From assembly GCA_945878555.1 (NCBI GenBank), contig CAMDWI010000009.1, positions 62,001-126,000 on the forward strand: DNA of 64,000 bases. Reading direction: 5' to 3'. Shown in pieces: positions 29,848 through 40,904 of this stretch (position 1 is the stretch's first letter; every line of letters begins with the position of its first letter). The position numbers and the translations under genes were made by a program. The stretch comes from Klebsiella pneumoniae. Lineage in GTDB: Bacteria; Pseudomonadota; Gammaproteobacteria; Eutrophobiales; Eutrophobiaceae. The notes under the pieces were generated by a model. It had not been told where the DNA came from. It did not search any database and saw nothing but the letters and a program-made list of their open reading frames with translations.

Positions 29848-30606
29848 TTAATGCACGTCTTTCCAGTATTCCTTCTTGAGGAAATAGACAATGATTAACA
29901 AAAACACCAGATAAAATATTACCCAGATACCAAATGAATACCGTTGGAGCTTGATGGGTTCACCCATGTACACCATGAAATTGACCAGATCGCCTACAAT
30001 CTGCTCATAGGTCTGCCCCTGATATACTGCCGGCAGTGCAGCTGGTGGCGCGACCAGTTCCAGATGGGATATCCTTTTCACAGCTATACCGTCTGATCCG
30101 GTCTCTTCCACCATGACCGGCTTTTGCCAGCCCTGCAATTCCCATAACACATGTGGCATTGCTACATCCTTAAACATCAGGTTATTCACACCGGAAGGTT
30201 TTGAAGGGTCCACGTAGAATGTCAGCAGATAGTTGTATAACCATTCTGCACCACGTGCACGCGCCGTGACGGAAAGATCCGGTGGGGCAATGCCAAAAAA
30301 GGAAGTTGCGTCCTCCTTAGACATGGCAACCGTCATAGTATCGCCAACCTTGTCGGTGCCGAACATGAAGTTCTGCAACAGGACACTGTCAGGGATACCC
30401 AGGTCTTTGCCCATGCGGTTATAACGCATATAGGCAGCAGAATGACAACTCAGACAATAATTTACAAATGTCCGAGCCCCCCTCTGTAATGCCTCCTGAT
30501 CGGAAAGATCCGGGGTAAATTGATGTCCACCACCAGCTTCCCCCGCTGCCCAGGCACTCGTGCCCGCAAATAACATCATCATTAAAAGAAAGGAACGCAT
30601 CATCAC
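29848..30606 (-). CDS. petC: Cytochrome c1 subunit of the bc1 complex
   Basis: This 252-residue subunit of respiratory complex III has a cleavable N-terminal signal ending near AWA. The c-type haem motif is CLSCH at about residues 51-55, and the methionine ligand lies probably in DVAMPHVLWELQG. One C-terminal membrane anchor, IWVIFYLVFLLIIVYFLKKEYW, fixes it to the inner membrane. Electrons pass from the Rieske centre to soluble cytochrome c. It overlaps petB by 4 bp. Confidence 0.98.
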   Translation of the reverse strand: MMMRSFLLMMMLFAGTSAWAAGEAGGGHQFTPDLSDQEALQRGARTFVNYCLSCHSAAYMRYNRMGKDLGIPDSVLLQNFMFGTDKVGDTMTVAMSKEDATSFFGIAPPDLSVTARARGAEWLYNYLLTFYVDPSKPSGVNNLMFKDVAMPHVLWELQGWQKPVMVEETGSDGIAVKRISHLELVAPPAALPAVYQGQTYEQIVGDLVNFMVYMGEPIKLQRYSFGIWVIFYLVFLLIIVYFLKKEYWKDVH

Positions 30607-31835
30607 ATTCTCACCCTGTCTGGAACCGGCTTGTCATTATCGGTACTTGTATAAAATGGCATTAACAGGAAAAACAGGAAGTAAACTGCTGAAAATCCCC
30701 TGGCCATCCATGTAAATAATGGTGTTGGAGCCTGCATACCCAGCCAACCGAGTGCTACGAAGCTGATTGTAAATGCAGTTAATGCAAACCTGTACTTCCA
30801 GCCACGATAACGTATGGACTTGACTGGACTGCGATCCAGCCAGGGCAGGAAACAGAACAGCACCGTGGCCAGCCCCATCGCGATTACGCCACCCAGCTGG
30901 CTTGGCACTGCCCTGAGAATTGCGTAGAACGGCGTAAAATACCATACCGGGGCGATATGCTCCGGCGTCTTTAGCGGGTCTGCAGGTACAAAGTTCGCAT
31001 GCTCAAGGAAATAGCCGTTCATCTCTGGCCAGAAAAACACCACCGAAGCAAACAGGATCAGGAACACCACCACACCAACTGTATCTTTCACTGTGTAATA
31101 GGGGTGGAACGGAATACCATCTAGCGGAATTCCATTTGCATCCTTGTGTTTCTTGATTTCTACTCCATCAGGATTGTTGGACCCTACCTCATGCAACGCA
31201 ATGATGTGCGCACCCACCAGTCCGCAAATAACCAGTGGCAAGGCTATTACATGAAATGCGAAAAAGCGGTTCAGTGTTACATCAGAAACCACGAAATCAC
31301 CACGTATCCACAATGACAATTCCTCACCTACCACCGGCAAGGCACCAAACAATGAGATAATTACCTGCGCACCCCAATAGGACATCTGGCCCCATGGCAA
31401 GAGATAGCCAAAGAACGCCTCTCCCATCAAGGTAAAGTATATGAGCATGCCTATCAGCCACAACAGTTCCCGCGGTTTCTTGAATGAACCGTATAGTAAC
31501 GCCCGGTACATATGCAGGTAGACCACGATAAAAAATGCCGATGCGCCGGTTGAGTGCATATAGCGTATCCACCAACCCCACTCCACATCACGCATGATAT
31601 ATTCCACCGATGCAAAGGCGAGGTCAGCTGCCGGCTTGTAATTCATGGTCAACCAGATTCCGGTTACAAGCTGGATAGCCAGAACAACCATTGAAAGCAC
31701 GCCAAAGTAATACCAGAAATTAAAGTTTTTGGGCGCGTAATACTGTGCTGCGTGCTTGTTCCATTCCTCTATTAACGGGAAACGATCATCAATCCAGTCG
31801 CGGAAGGCCAGAAGATATTTGGTCGCTGTATTCAT
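30603..31835 (-). CDS. petB: Cytochrome b subunit of the bc1 complex
   Basis: This 410-residue, eight-helix protein carries both b haems and the quinol/quinone sites. Recognisable are HSTGASAFFIVVYLHMYRALLYGS with haem His residues, GYLLPWGQMSYWGA, the second His pair in FAFHVIALPLVICGLVGAHI, and the PEW-like motif as PVWYFTPFYAILRAVP (the usual PEWYF is here PVWYF). Start and stop overlap petA and petC by 4 bp each, giving a compact petABC operon. Confidence 0.98.
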   Translation of the reverse strand: MNTATKYLLAFRDWIDDRFPLIEEWNKHAAQYYAPKNFNFWYYFGVLSMVVLAIQLVTGIWLTMNYKPAADLAFASVEYIMRDVEWGWWIRYMHSTGASAFFIVVYLHMYRALLYGSFKKPRELLWLIGMLIYFTLMGEAFFGYLLPWGQMSYWGAQVIISLFGALPVVGEELSLWIRGDFVVSDVTLNRFFAFHVIALPLVICGLVGAHIIALHEVGSNNPDGVEIKKHKDANGIPLDGIPFHPYYTVKDTVGVVVFLILFASVVFFWPEMNGYFLEHANFVPADPLKTPEHIAPVWYFTPFYAILRAVPSQLGGVIAMGLATVLFCFLPWLDRSPVKSIRYRGWKYRFALTAFTISFVALGWLGMQAPTPLFTWMARGFSAVYFLFFLLMPFYTSTDNDKPVPDRVRM

Positions 31836-32434
31836 GACAGTACTCCAGAATCGTCTCCAATCAAGATCTTGGTTTCACTCAGATACATATGCGGCGGGAC
31901 CACCAGGTTGGTTGGAGCGGGGACACCTTTAAATACCCTGCCAGCAAGATCGAAACGACTACCATGACAAGGACAGAAAAAGCCACCTTTCCAGGCATTA
32001 CCCAGATTATGGTCGGCACCACCTTCGGCATCAACAAATGTAGGAGAGCAACCCAGATGGGTACACAATCCCAGTACTATCAGATATTCGGGTTTGACCG
32101 AGCGATATTCATTTTTTGCATATTCAGGCTGCTGCTGCTCTTCCGAGGCGGGATCTCTCACTTCTGGATCAAGCGCCTTGATACCATTCAAGGAGGTTTC
32201 ATCACGACGCAATATCCATACAGGTTTACCCTGCCACTGGACGATCTTCAGTTCACCTGGCTGCAACTCGCCAATCTCTACCTCGACAGGAGCACCTATG
32301 GCCTTGGTTTTGGCGCTAGGAGACAGCGTGGATATGAATGGTATGGTAGTTGCCACCGCACCTGCTCCACCTACAACCGATGCTGTCGTAGTCAAAAACC
32401 GCCTTCTGTTAATATCAATTCCTTCTACACTCAT
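31832..32434 (-). CDS. petA: Rieske iron-sulfur subunit of the bc1 complex
   Basis: This 200-residue protein carries the 2Fe-2S cluster. The N-terminus has a twin-arginine motif RRRFLTTTASVVGG that acts as an uncleaved Tat-type membrane anchor. Cluster ligands are in CTHLGC and CPCHGS. The open frame continues to 32542, but the ATG at 32434 gives the canonical MSVEGIDINRRRFL start and is preceded by a GGGGA-type ribosome-binding site. It is the first gene of petABC. Confidence 0.98.
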   Translation of the reverse strand: MSVEGIDINRRRFLTTTASVVGGAGAVATTIPFISTLSPSAKTKAIGAPVEVEIGELQPGELKIVQWQGKPVWILRRDETSLNGIKALDPEVRDPASEEQQQPEYAKNEYRSVKPEYLIVLGLCTHLGCSPTFVDAEGGADHNLGNAWKGGFFCPCHGSRFDLAGRVFKGVPAPTNLVVPPHMYLSETKILIGDDSGVLS

Positions 32435-32483
32435 TAGCGTTATTTCCCCAAACTTAATGAAGTTGCCAGCCACCCGGAACAGA

Positions 32484-32511
32484 ATTATAACACGATATAA
32501 CAAGTGTTTAA
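32484..32511 (-). promoter_or_regulatory. Candidate petABC promoter
   Basis: On the minus strand a perfect TATAAT (-10, 32484-32489) lies 16 bp downstream of TTAAAC (-35, 32506-32511, weak match). It is located in the 155-bp divergent gap between petA and degS, about 50 bp before the petA ATG. Confidence 0.5.
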
Positions 32512-32589
32512 GTAAACTCTGCCATCCTGACTGAATGTGCATAGATCGGGTAGCACCGACATGGCAATATAGGCCATAATTGCAGCCCT

Positions 32590-33735
32590 ATGTCCCTGAT
32601 CCACCTGAAAAATACACTGAAATTCCTGTTCCGGTTTAGTCTGGCCGGACTAGTAGCAGCCTGTATTTTGTTGTTAGCATTCCCAGACAGACTGTTACCT
32701 GTCACTTACAGGCAGCAAAATAATATCGCGATTGCAGATAAAAATCCCGTTGTAATTGCATCTTATCATGAAGCCATTAATCAGACTTCCCCGGCCGTCG
32801 TGAATGTCTATGCCACACAGATACTCACCCGTCAGATTAACCCCTTGTTTCAGGACCCTGCATTCCAGCGTTTTTTCAGCGAACAGGGGCAGCAACAACA
32901 GATAAATAATAATATGGGGTCCGGCGTGATACTGAATCAGGCCGGTTATCTTTTAACAAATGCGCATGTAATCGAAAAGGCCCTGGATATCCAGGTCACA
33001 CTTACCGATGGTCGCCAAACCAGTGCAGAGGTCATTGGTATTGATGAGGAAACCGATTTGGCTGTACTGCGGATTCAGCTGGAGAACCTTCCAGTCGCCC
33101 TCACCGGAAGCTCTGAATCACTCCGGGTAGGAGATGTGGTTCTGGCCATAGGTAATCCCTATAACTTTGGCCAGACCGTGACACAGGGTATCGTGAGTGC
33201 GACCCGTCGCAGTCGTGTCGGTGTCAGCCTGATTGAGGACTTTATACAGACGGACGCCGCAATCAATCCGGGCAACTCGGGTGGCGCATTGATAAATTCC
33301 CGGGGAGAAATTATTGGTATTAACACGGCAAACTACTCTGATACAGGTGGGTCACAGGGAATCGGTTTTGCCATACCCATAGATCTTGCCATCAATGTAA
33401 TGCAGCAATTGATCAGTCGAGGGTTTGTTGAACGTGGCTGGCTAGGTATCGTCCCCCAACCGGTTCCTACAGATATTGCCAGCGCTCTGAATCTGGAGAA
33501 CTCGGGTGTTTTTGTCACCGCTGTGTTTAATGATAGCCCGGCCGCCAACGCTGGCGTCATGCCCGGTGATATTATCACCAAAATCAACGGGAGTTCACTC
33601 ACCGATGCGCAACAGGCTGTACTGAAAATCTCTGGAGTCATGCCCGGTGAAATGATTAATCTGGACATAATCAGGGGCTGGCAGGAACTGTTTATCACGA
33701 CTGAAGTTACCCAGCGCCCAAAACTGGTTCGCTAG
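32590..33735 (+). CDS. degS: DegS/AlgW-type periplasmic serine protease
   Basis: This 381-residue inner-membrane-anchored trypsin-like protease has one PDZ domain. Membrane segment at about residues 12-31; catalytic triad H126 (TNAHVI), D156 (EETDLAVL) and S230 (NPGNSGGAL). The single PDZ domain covers about residues 280-375. DegS/AlgW senses unfolded outer-membrane proteins and makes the first cut in anti-sigma factor RseA/MucA. The single PDZ and membrane anchor favour DegS over DegP. Location next to hisD-hisG-murA matches algW of Pseudomonas. No clear ribosome-binding site precedes the ATG; CATAAT stands at 32575-32580. Confidence 0.95.
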   Translation: MSLIHLKNTLKFLFRFSLAGLVAACILLLAFPDRLLPVTYRQQNNIAIADKNPVVIASYHEAINQTSPAVVNVYATQILTRQINPLFQDPAFQRFFSEQGQQQQINNNMGSGVILNQAGYLLTNAHVIEKALDIQVTLTDGRQTSAEVIGIDEETDLAVLRIQLENLPVALTGSSESLRVGDVVLAIGNPYNFGQTVTQGIVSATRRSRVGVSLIEDFIQTDAAINPGNSGGALINSRGEIIGINTANYSDTGGSQGIGFAIPIDLAINVMQQLISRGFVERGWLGIVPQPVPTDIASALNLENSGVFVTAVFNDSPAANAGVMPGDIITKINGSSLTDAQQAVLKISGVMPGEMINLDIIRGWQELFITTEVTQRPKLVR

Positions 33736-33807
33736 ACCACTGTTCCGGATCCGATAAACCTCCAATGAACAGGTTTCGAACCAGTGTTATTCAATGCGAG
33801 GCAACAA

Positions 33808-35106
33808 TTACCTGCGTGTCCGATATTCTGCAGAACGGGCATGTGCGGTCAGACCTTCACCACGGGCGAGAATCGAAGCAGTACTGGCCAGTGCAGATGC
33901 CGACTCCGCGCTGCATTTGATGATGGACGAACGTTTCTGGAAGTCGTACACACCCAGCGGTGATGAAAAACGGGCTGACCGGGCAGTGGGCAATACATGG
34001 TTCGGACCGACACAATAATCACCGAGTGACTCAGCTGCATACGAACCCAGAAAAATAGCGCCTGCATTACGAATTTTAGGCAGTAAGGCCTCCGGATCAG
34101 TTACCGGCAATTGCAGATGTTCCGGTGCGAATTGGTTAACTATCTCCACCGCCGCGTCAAGATTTTCTGCGTAAATCATGGCACCATGATTTTCCAGTGA
34201 TTTGCGGATGATATTGGCACGCTCCATCTCCGGCAGCAACCTTTCGATACTCTGCATAACCCTGCCCAGATAGTCCTGGTCTGTGCTCACAAGTATTGAT
34301 CGTGCATCTTCATCATGTTCAGCCTGTGCAAACAGGTCCATCGCGATCCAGTCTGGATCACAACTGCCATCAGCCACAATCAGCACTTCTGATGGCCCCG
34401 CAATCATATCAATACCAACCGTCCCGAATACCAGCCGTTTTGCAGCTGCGACATAGCGATTGCCCGGGCCAACAATCTTGTCTACTTCAGGTACGGTTTC
34501 AGTTCCAAATGCCAGTGCTGCAACAGCCTGCGCACCTCCGACTGTAAATATCCGGTCCACACCGGCGATCTGCGCAGCGACGAGTACAGCCGGATTCAGT
34601 TCCCCACCGGGAGCCGGGACAACCATAATCACTTCGTCTACTCCAGCCACTCTGGCAGGAATAGCATTCATCAAAACCGAAGACGGGTAGGATGCGCGGC
34701 CGCCGGGCACATAAATACCAGCCCGTTCAACAGGCATAATCTGTTGTCCCAGCACGATACCCTGCGCATCCGTGTAGGACCAGGATTCCAGCTTCTGGTG
34801 TTCGGCGTAGCTGGTGATCCTGGCGGCGGCATGTTCCAGCGAGCGTAGCAGTTCTGGTGAGATCTCATTGCGGACATTTTTCAACCTGACTGCGGGAATT
34901 TCCAGATCTGCCATCTTGATGCTGCGCCTGTCAAATCGATTCGTATACTCCACCAGTGCAGCATCGCCCCGGTCTCGGACATCATTAATTATGTCGCTGA
35001 CCGTGCGTGTCAGTTCTGTATCCATTTGCATATTAACTGACAACAGCTTTTTCAGACTTGCTTTAAAGTCACTGTCTGAATGGGTCAGACGTAATACGTT
35101 AATCAT
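33808..35106 (-). CDS. hisD: Histidinol dehydrogenase
   Basis: This 432-residue zinc- and NAD-dependent enzyme performs the last two oxidations of histidine synthesis. Motifs include the NAD-region [27 protein letters not shown] broken over the Rossmann fold, [22 protein letters not shown] (zinc ligands Gln, His) and FAPEHLQL with the catalytic Glu-His pair. It overlaps hisG by 8 bp. The usual neighbour hisC is absent downstream. Confidence 0.99.
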   Translation of the reverse strand: MINVLRLTHSDSDFKASLKKLLSVNMQMDTELTRTVSDIINDVRDRGDAALVEYTNRFDRRSIKMADLEIPAVRLKNVRNEISPELLRSLEHAAARITSYAEHQKLESWSYTDAQGIVLGQQIMPVERAGIYVPGGRASYPSSVLMNAIPARVAGVDEVIMVVPAPGGELNPAVLVAAQIAGVDRIFTVGGAQAVAALAFGTETVPEVDKIVGPGNRYVAAAKRLVFGTVGIDMIAGPSEVLIVADGSCDPDWIAMDLFAQAEHDEDARSILVSTDQDYLGRVMQSIERLLPEMERANIIRKSLENHGAMIYAENLDAAVEIVNQFAPEHLQLPVTDPEALLPKIRNAGAIFLGSYAAESLGDYCVGPNHVLPTARSARFSSPLGVYDFQKRSSIIKCSAESASALASTASILARGEGLTAHARSAEYRTRR

Positions 35107-35749
35107 GATTCATTGCCGCCGAAATGGAATCTACCAACTGTCGTACCATGGTCTTTTTCATCTTCATCGCCGCCTTGTTCACAATCAGGCGTGAGCTAAT
35201 CTCGCATATGGTCTCGACCGCCACCAGCCCGTTTGCCCGTAATGTATTTCCGGTATCTACCAGATCAACAATCTTGTCAGACAGACCCAGCATTGGAGCA
35301 AGTTCCATCGAACCGTATAACTTGATAATTTCCACCTGGACACCACGCGCGGCAAAGTAGTTTTTTGTTGTATTGATATATTTTGTTGCTACCCGTAAGC
35401 GGCCACTATTTCTGGCAGCTCCCTGCGGTTCAGCCAACATCAACCTGCATCTGGCAATACCGAGATCCAGTGGTTCATAAAGCTCGGTACCTTCATACTC
35501 AAGCAGCACATCCTTGCCGGTAATTCCCACATCTGCTGCACCATATTCAACATAAGTGGGCACATCCGTCGCGCGTATGATAATAATTCTGACACCTGGC
35601 ATGGAAGTTTCCAGAATCAGCTTGCGTGAGGTATCCGGATCATCTGTCGGCTTGATTCCTGCCCGGACCAGCAATGGCAACAATTCCTTGAAGATCCTGC
35701 CTTTGGATACAGCTATGGTCAGCCGGTTTGTATTCAGTGGTTCTATCAT
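35099..35749 (-). CDS. hisG: ATP phosphoribosyltransferase catalytic subunit, short form
   Basis: This 216-residue enzyme commits ATP and PRPP to histidine synthesis. It starts with [18 protein letters not shown], has [21 protein letters not shown], and the PRPP-binding region [13 protein letters not shown] followed by [14 protein letters not shown]. It is the short form lacking the C-terminal regulatory domain, so by family knowledge it should need HisZ for activity and feedback control; no hisZ is seen in the window. Confidence 0.98.
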   Translation of the reverse strand: MIEPLNTNRLTIAVSKGRIFKELLPLLVRAGIKPTDDPDTSRKLILETSMPGVRIIIIRATDVPTYVEYGAADVGITGKDVLLEYEGTELYEPLDLGIARCRLMLAEPQGAARNSGRLRVATKYINTTKNYFAARGVQVEIIKLYGSMELAPMLGLSDKIVDLVDTGNTLRANGLVAVETICEISSRLIVNKAAMKMKKTMVRQLVDSISAAMNHD

Positions 35750-35771
35750 TGATATTATTTAATTCCTGGTT

Positions 35772-37073
<1,302 letters not shown>

Positions 37074-37091
37074 TTAATATTAATTTCCCGG

Positions 37092-37343
37092 TTAAACGAC
37101 CCGCAGGCCTTTTTCCTTTTCCCATAGGTCAGGTGTGAGTGTCCGGATCGACAATGCATGGATATCCGAACCAACCTTGCCTCCGAGAGATTTGTATACC
37201 AGTTGATGCTGTTGCACCATCGATTTCCCGGCGAATAAATCACTGACCACTATCGCAGAGAAATGTCTGCCATCTCCGTCTACCTCGACATGTGCTCCTG
37301 GTAGTCCGGCGACTATCTCTAACCTGATTTGTTCAACATCCAT
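37092..37343 (-). CDS. ibaG: IbaG/YrbA, BolA-family protein
   Basis: This 83-residue BolA-fold protein probably binds a 2Fe-2S cluster together with a monothiol glutaredoxin. The BolA core is visible as AHVEVDGDGRHFSAIVVSDLF and VQQHQLVYKSLGGKVGSDIHALSIRTLTP written in two blocks, with the conserved invariant His in DIHALSI. I use ATG 37343 because GAGG lies 9 nt upstream; the in-frame ATG at 37358 has none. The ibaG-murA pair downstream of mla genes is conserved in Proteobacteria. Confidence 0.95.
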   Translation of the reverse strand: MDVEQIRLEIVAGLPGAHVEVDGDGRHFSAIVVSDLFAGKSMVQQHQLVYKSLGGKVGSDIHALSIRTLTPDLWEKEKGLRVV

Positions 37344-37358
37344 CCTGTCCAACCTCAT

Positions 37359-37510
37359 AAGTTATGGCTTTGCGCATACTATAATCTATCCGGGTAAAAT
37401 AACTAACAGTTGTGGATGAACCATTAAAATTGACCGATACCAGTTATCGGCAGACGGGCGTTTCTGACCGGATTAAGCTGCCTGCTCGCGCAGGGAGGTG
37501 TGAATTACCC
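37359..37510 (-). other. Short gap where mlaB would be expected
   Basis: Only 152 bp separate mlaC from ibaG, too little for the STAS protein MlaB (about 100 residues) usually found here. No frame in it resembles a STAS domain. A TATAGT hexamer on the minus strand (37378-37383), 17 bp after a weak TTAGTT, is a possible promoter for ibaG-murA. Confidence 0.4.
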
Positions 37511-38161
37511 TCAGGGGGTCTGGGTGACCTCAATATTCTGGTTTCTTTCAACGAGTCTGTATATCAATTTGTCCAGGCCACTGCTTCTGATCTCGGAAGC
37601 AAACGAACCGCGGTAGGTTGATACCAGACTTACACCATCAACGGAAACGTCTACAACTTTCCACGCCCCGTCTACACTGTGCATTCTATATTGTATAGGA
37701 ATCGACCCGGCACCCTTTGCACCCTTGACTTCTGTCCTGACCAGAACCAGAGAGGATCCTTCGCTGGTTTGTTCAGGATGATAGACGATTTCATTTTCTG
37801 AATACTGTTTGAGCGCATTTGCGTATGTCCTGACCAGTAAGGTCTTGAATTGCTCGACAAAATCCTTTTGTTGTTGTTCGTTCGCGTTTTTCCAGGCAGC
37901 ACCCAGTACAAATCTGGACATGCTGTAGAAATCAAAATGAGGTATGACCAGTTCATTGATCAATTCATAGATCTTTCCCGGACTCGCCTCAAGCTGGTCC
38001 TTTTCTGCATGCAGACGTTCCAGCACCCGGGTTGAAGTATTTTTAACTACATCAGCTGCACCTTCAGCAGCAAGAACAGGTCTGGCAGCTACTGCGAGTA
38101 TAACCAGGCATAATACCAGGGCTGAAATTACGCTGTGTATTTTGAATTCCGATTGTTTCAT
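37511..38161 (-). CDS. mlaC: MlaC/Ttg2D-family periplasmic lipid carrier
   Basis: This 216-residue protein starts with signal peptide MKQSEFKIHSVISALVLCLV..., cut near VLAAEG, followed by an MlaC (NTF2-like) domain. Motifs include IPHFDFYSMSRFVLGAAWKN, FKTLLVRTYANAL and GAWKVVDVSVDGVSLVSTYRG. The frame continues upstream to 38347, but ATG 38161 has a GAGGA ribosome-binding site and begins the signal peptide. MlaC ferries phospholipids between the outer and inner membrane. No mlaD, mlaE, mlaF or mlaB lies nearby; instead an MMPL/RND gene is directly upstream. HpnM, the MlaC relative of hopanoid loci, is the other possible assignment. Confidence 0.92.
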   Translation of the reverse strand: MKQSEFKIHSVISALVLCLVILAVAARPVLAAEGAADVVKNTSTRVLERLHAEKDQLEASPGKIYELINELVIPHFDFYSMSRFVLGAAWKNANEQQQKDFVEQFKTLLVRTYANALKQYSENEIVYHPEQTSEGSSLVLVRTEVKGAKGAGSIPIQYRMHSVDGAWKVVDVSVDGVSLVSTYRGSFASEIRSSGLDKLIYRLVERNQNIEVTQTP

Positions 38162-38367
38162 CTCTGTTTCCTCTATCCTGCAACCTGACATTGATACCAA
38201 ACGTAAAGTTCCATATCGCGTGCAGGCCACGGTCTTGCGCCCATGCCAATTGAAATTAAAACCTGCAATCTTGAGGGCATACGTATTGTCGGTCGCAGTA
38301 TAGCAGAATGCCTGGGTACAGGATAAGTAACTGATTATTGGATACAATTTTTACTGTGATACAGGTA

Positions 38368-40830
38368 TCAGTGGAAGGGTTTTACCAGCAATATCAGCTT
38401 GGGCAACAAGGTCAGGGAGGCCAACAGGGCAATAGACATTGCCAGCGCTGTCAACATACCAAAATAAACCGTTGGCACGAAACTGGAGAAGAACAGCACA
38501 GAGAAACCCACGATAATAATAATTGCCGTATAAAAAACGGCCTTGCCGATATGTGCGTGGCAATAACGCAGTGTAGCAAGATAGTCTCCGTTCTGACGTG
38601 CAAATTCCTCACGAAAGCGGTAGATATAGTGTATACAGTTGTCTACCGCGATACCAATCGTGATCGAGGCTATCGTGATCGTCATCATATCCAGTGGTAT
38701 ACCTGCCCACCCCATCAGTCCAAGAATAATACCGGCAGCGAGAATATTGGGAATAATTCCGATTATGGCCAGTGTCAACGATCTGAACAATACCATTAAC
38801 ATCAGGGCTATTCCGGCCATCACGACTCCCAGAGTCTGAATCTGGGACTTGAACAGGCTCTGCAACATATTATTGTACAACACCATCAGACCGGTTAACT
38901 CGTAGTCGTCCTGACCAAAGCCAAGCTTCTGCTCCATATCTGCAGCGATTCTGGCAAGTAACTCATTTCGTCTCAATTCCGGGAGGGAATCCATTATCCG
39001 GGCAGAAATGCGTGCCTGATTATCGCTGATGGAAACATAAGGACTGATAATACTCGCCTTCAATTGCTCAGGTATACGCTTGTTGATAATCGCAAGTTCA
39101 AAGGCATCGAACGGTTGCCCTTCATTTAGCGATTCTGCCACACGGATAACCGAGGCAAGTGAGAGGACCTTTCCCGACTCAGGCAATCCATCCAGATAAT
39201 CATGGACGGCCTTTATCCTGTCAACCTTATATGCGGTAAACCAGGCGTCGGCAGGATCCGTTTCAAGGCCGCCAAAAAGATCTTCAAGATCATCGTCGGT
39301 GGTAGTCTCAGTCTCGCCGTATTCATCTACCGGATCAAAGCGGATGACGATATCAAGCGGTGTTGTCCCCCCCAGCTTTTCATCTATCATCTTTAATCCG
39401 CTGTGAATTTCAGTTGATTCGTCAAAGTAATTGATAAAACTGTTTTCCACCCGTAACTTCATTATTCCGGTAACACTGACCACTGCCAACAGTAGTGATA
39501 TCACCAGGATGGTTCTGCCATAGCTTTCCGTCACTCTGGCAAGTACAGCCGTAAACGGTGTGGTCTCAGAATCTGCGGATGCCCTTGCGGGCTTTTTCAG
39601 CAATACAAGTACGGACGGAAATAACACAAACGAGGCAATACAGGTAAGCGCAAGGCCCAGTGTCATCATCCAGCCAAAATCAATTATCGGTTTTATATCA
39701 CTGACCACCAGTGATCCAAAACCTATCATTGTGGTAAGCGCTGTATACAGGCAGGGCAAGAACATTCTTCGGGTCATCTCCAGCACCAGTTCATACTGTG
39801 ACAGTTCAGGTTTGTCACGGAGTAGCTGTCGGTAACGGACAACCAGATGAACATTCATGGATATGGTAATAATCAACATCAACGAGACAAAGTTTGATGA
39901 AATTACCGTCACCTGCCAGCCGACCAGGCCCATCATGCCAGTCAATATCAGGCAAGCAAAGGCACAACTTGCCAATGGCAACACTACCCAGCGGGGCTCC
40001 CGGAAAATAATTGCCAGCGTAAAAACCAGAAACAGGAATATGCCAACACCAAAAATTGCCAGGTCATTTCTGATGAAGGAAATCATGTCATCAGTCACCA
40101 TGGTCAATCCACCCAGATGCACTCTGCCAAACTGCTGATATCCGTCGATAATCTCCCTTATAGCCCTGATATTATTATGGTTCGCGGTATCAAACAGATG
40201 TTTCTGTTTTACATATTCGTCCTGTGCCCGTAACAATTCCTGTTGTTCTGCCCCGGATAATTCCTGCTGACTTTTTATAATCAACAAGCGGTTCCTGTTT
40301 TTCTGGGCCTGCAGGTATTCAGCGTTATTTTTCAGGTTGACCTGTAATGCTGTAGTTGTCCCATCCGCACTCAATACCAGATTACTGTAGAGCGGACTTT
40401 CCAGCAGTTCCTTGCGGGCAACATTACGATCAGTTCCAGGATCAGCCAGTGTGGTATAGTTTCTGACAACATCGACCAGCTTGCCCCCGCCAGGCGTAAC
40501 CAGCGGCACATCAATCAATGAAACTACGGAACTTACCATAGGTAACTGGCTTAATTCGTCACGCAGACGTCTGATATGCTCCAGAGATTCAGCGGAAAAC
40601 AGGTCCTCATCCGGCGTAAATGTCACAAACAGAAAGTCCTGGGTACCAAATCGTTCGCTGACTTCGCGGAACACACGTAATTTGGAGTCACTCTCCAGCA
40701 ACAGCGAATCGGCAGAGGCATCAAGTCGGAAATCTTTTAAAAACCAGATTGCAACCAGACACAACAGCCCCAGACAAACCAGAACTGTGCGCGGCGAACC
40801 CAGGACATAACGACTGTAAAGATGCGTCAT
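38368..40830 (-). CDS. MMPL/RND-superfamily membrane transporter, probably for lipids
   Basis: This 820-residue protein has the duplicated RND plan: one membrane helix near residue 15-32, a large periplasmic loop, a five-helix bundle (about 255-420), a second helix near 440-460, a second loop, and a final bundle (about 665-815). It contains MVTDDMISFIRNDLAIFG and TIGIAVDNCIHYIYRFREEFAR, typical of the MMPL family; the Asp in the latter is a likely proton-relay residue. The second loop has an acidic insert around ETETTTDDDLEDLFGG. It resembles HpnN-type and other proton-driven lipid exporters more than drug pumps. It lies 207 bp upstream of mlaC on the same strand, with which it may work. Confidence 0.85.
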   Translation of the reverse strand: MTHLYSRYVLGSPRTVLVCLGLLCLVAIWFLKDFRLDASADSLLLESDSKLRVFREVSERFGTQDFLFVTFTPDEDLFSAESLEHIRRLRDELSQLPMVSSVVSLIDVPLVTPGGGKLVDVVRNYTTLADPGTDRNVARKELLESPLYSNLVLSADGTTTALQVNLKNNAEYLQAQKNRNRLLIIKSQQELSGAEQQELLRAQDEYVKQKHLFDTANHNNIRAIREIIDGYQQFGRVHLGGLTMVTDDMISFIRNDLAIFGVGIFLFLVFTLAIIFREPRWVVLPLASCAFACLILTGMMGLVGWQVTVISSNFVSLMLIITISMNVHLVVRYRQLLRDKPELSQYELVLEMTRRMFLPCLYTALTTMIGFGSLVVSDIKPIIDFGWMMTLGLALTCIASFVLFPSVLVLLKKPARASADSETTPFTAVLARVTESYGRTILVISLLLAVVSVTGIMKLRVENSFINYFDESTEIHSGLKMIDEKLGGTTPLDIVIRFDPVDEYGETETTTDDDLEDLFGGLETDPADAWFTAYKVDRIKAVHDYLDGLPESGKVLSLASVIRVAESLNEGQPFDAFELAIINKRIPEQLKASIISPYVSISDNQARISARIMDSLPELRRNELLARIAADMEQKLGFGQDDYELTGLMVLYNNMLQSLFKSQIQTLGVVMAGIALMLMVLFRSLTLAIIGIIPNILAAGIILGLMGWAGIPLDMMTITIASITIGIAVDNCIHYIYRFREEFARQNGDYLATLRYCHAHIGKAVFYTAIIIIVGFSVLFFSSFVPTVYFGMLTALAMSIALLASLTLLPKLILLVKPFH

Positions 40831-40904
40831 ATCAGCAGACAGGACCGGGACACCCGGGCTGACTCCATACTGTAGAAGTTAGCAATACCATGAACATGTC
40901 CGAT

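Noticed and set aside
37412-37621. 69-codon plus-strand frame between ibaG and mlaC, considered as an mlaB relic
   Set aside because: Wrong strand for mlaB, overlaps the mlaC 3' end and shows no STAS-domain pattern.
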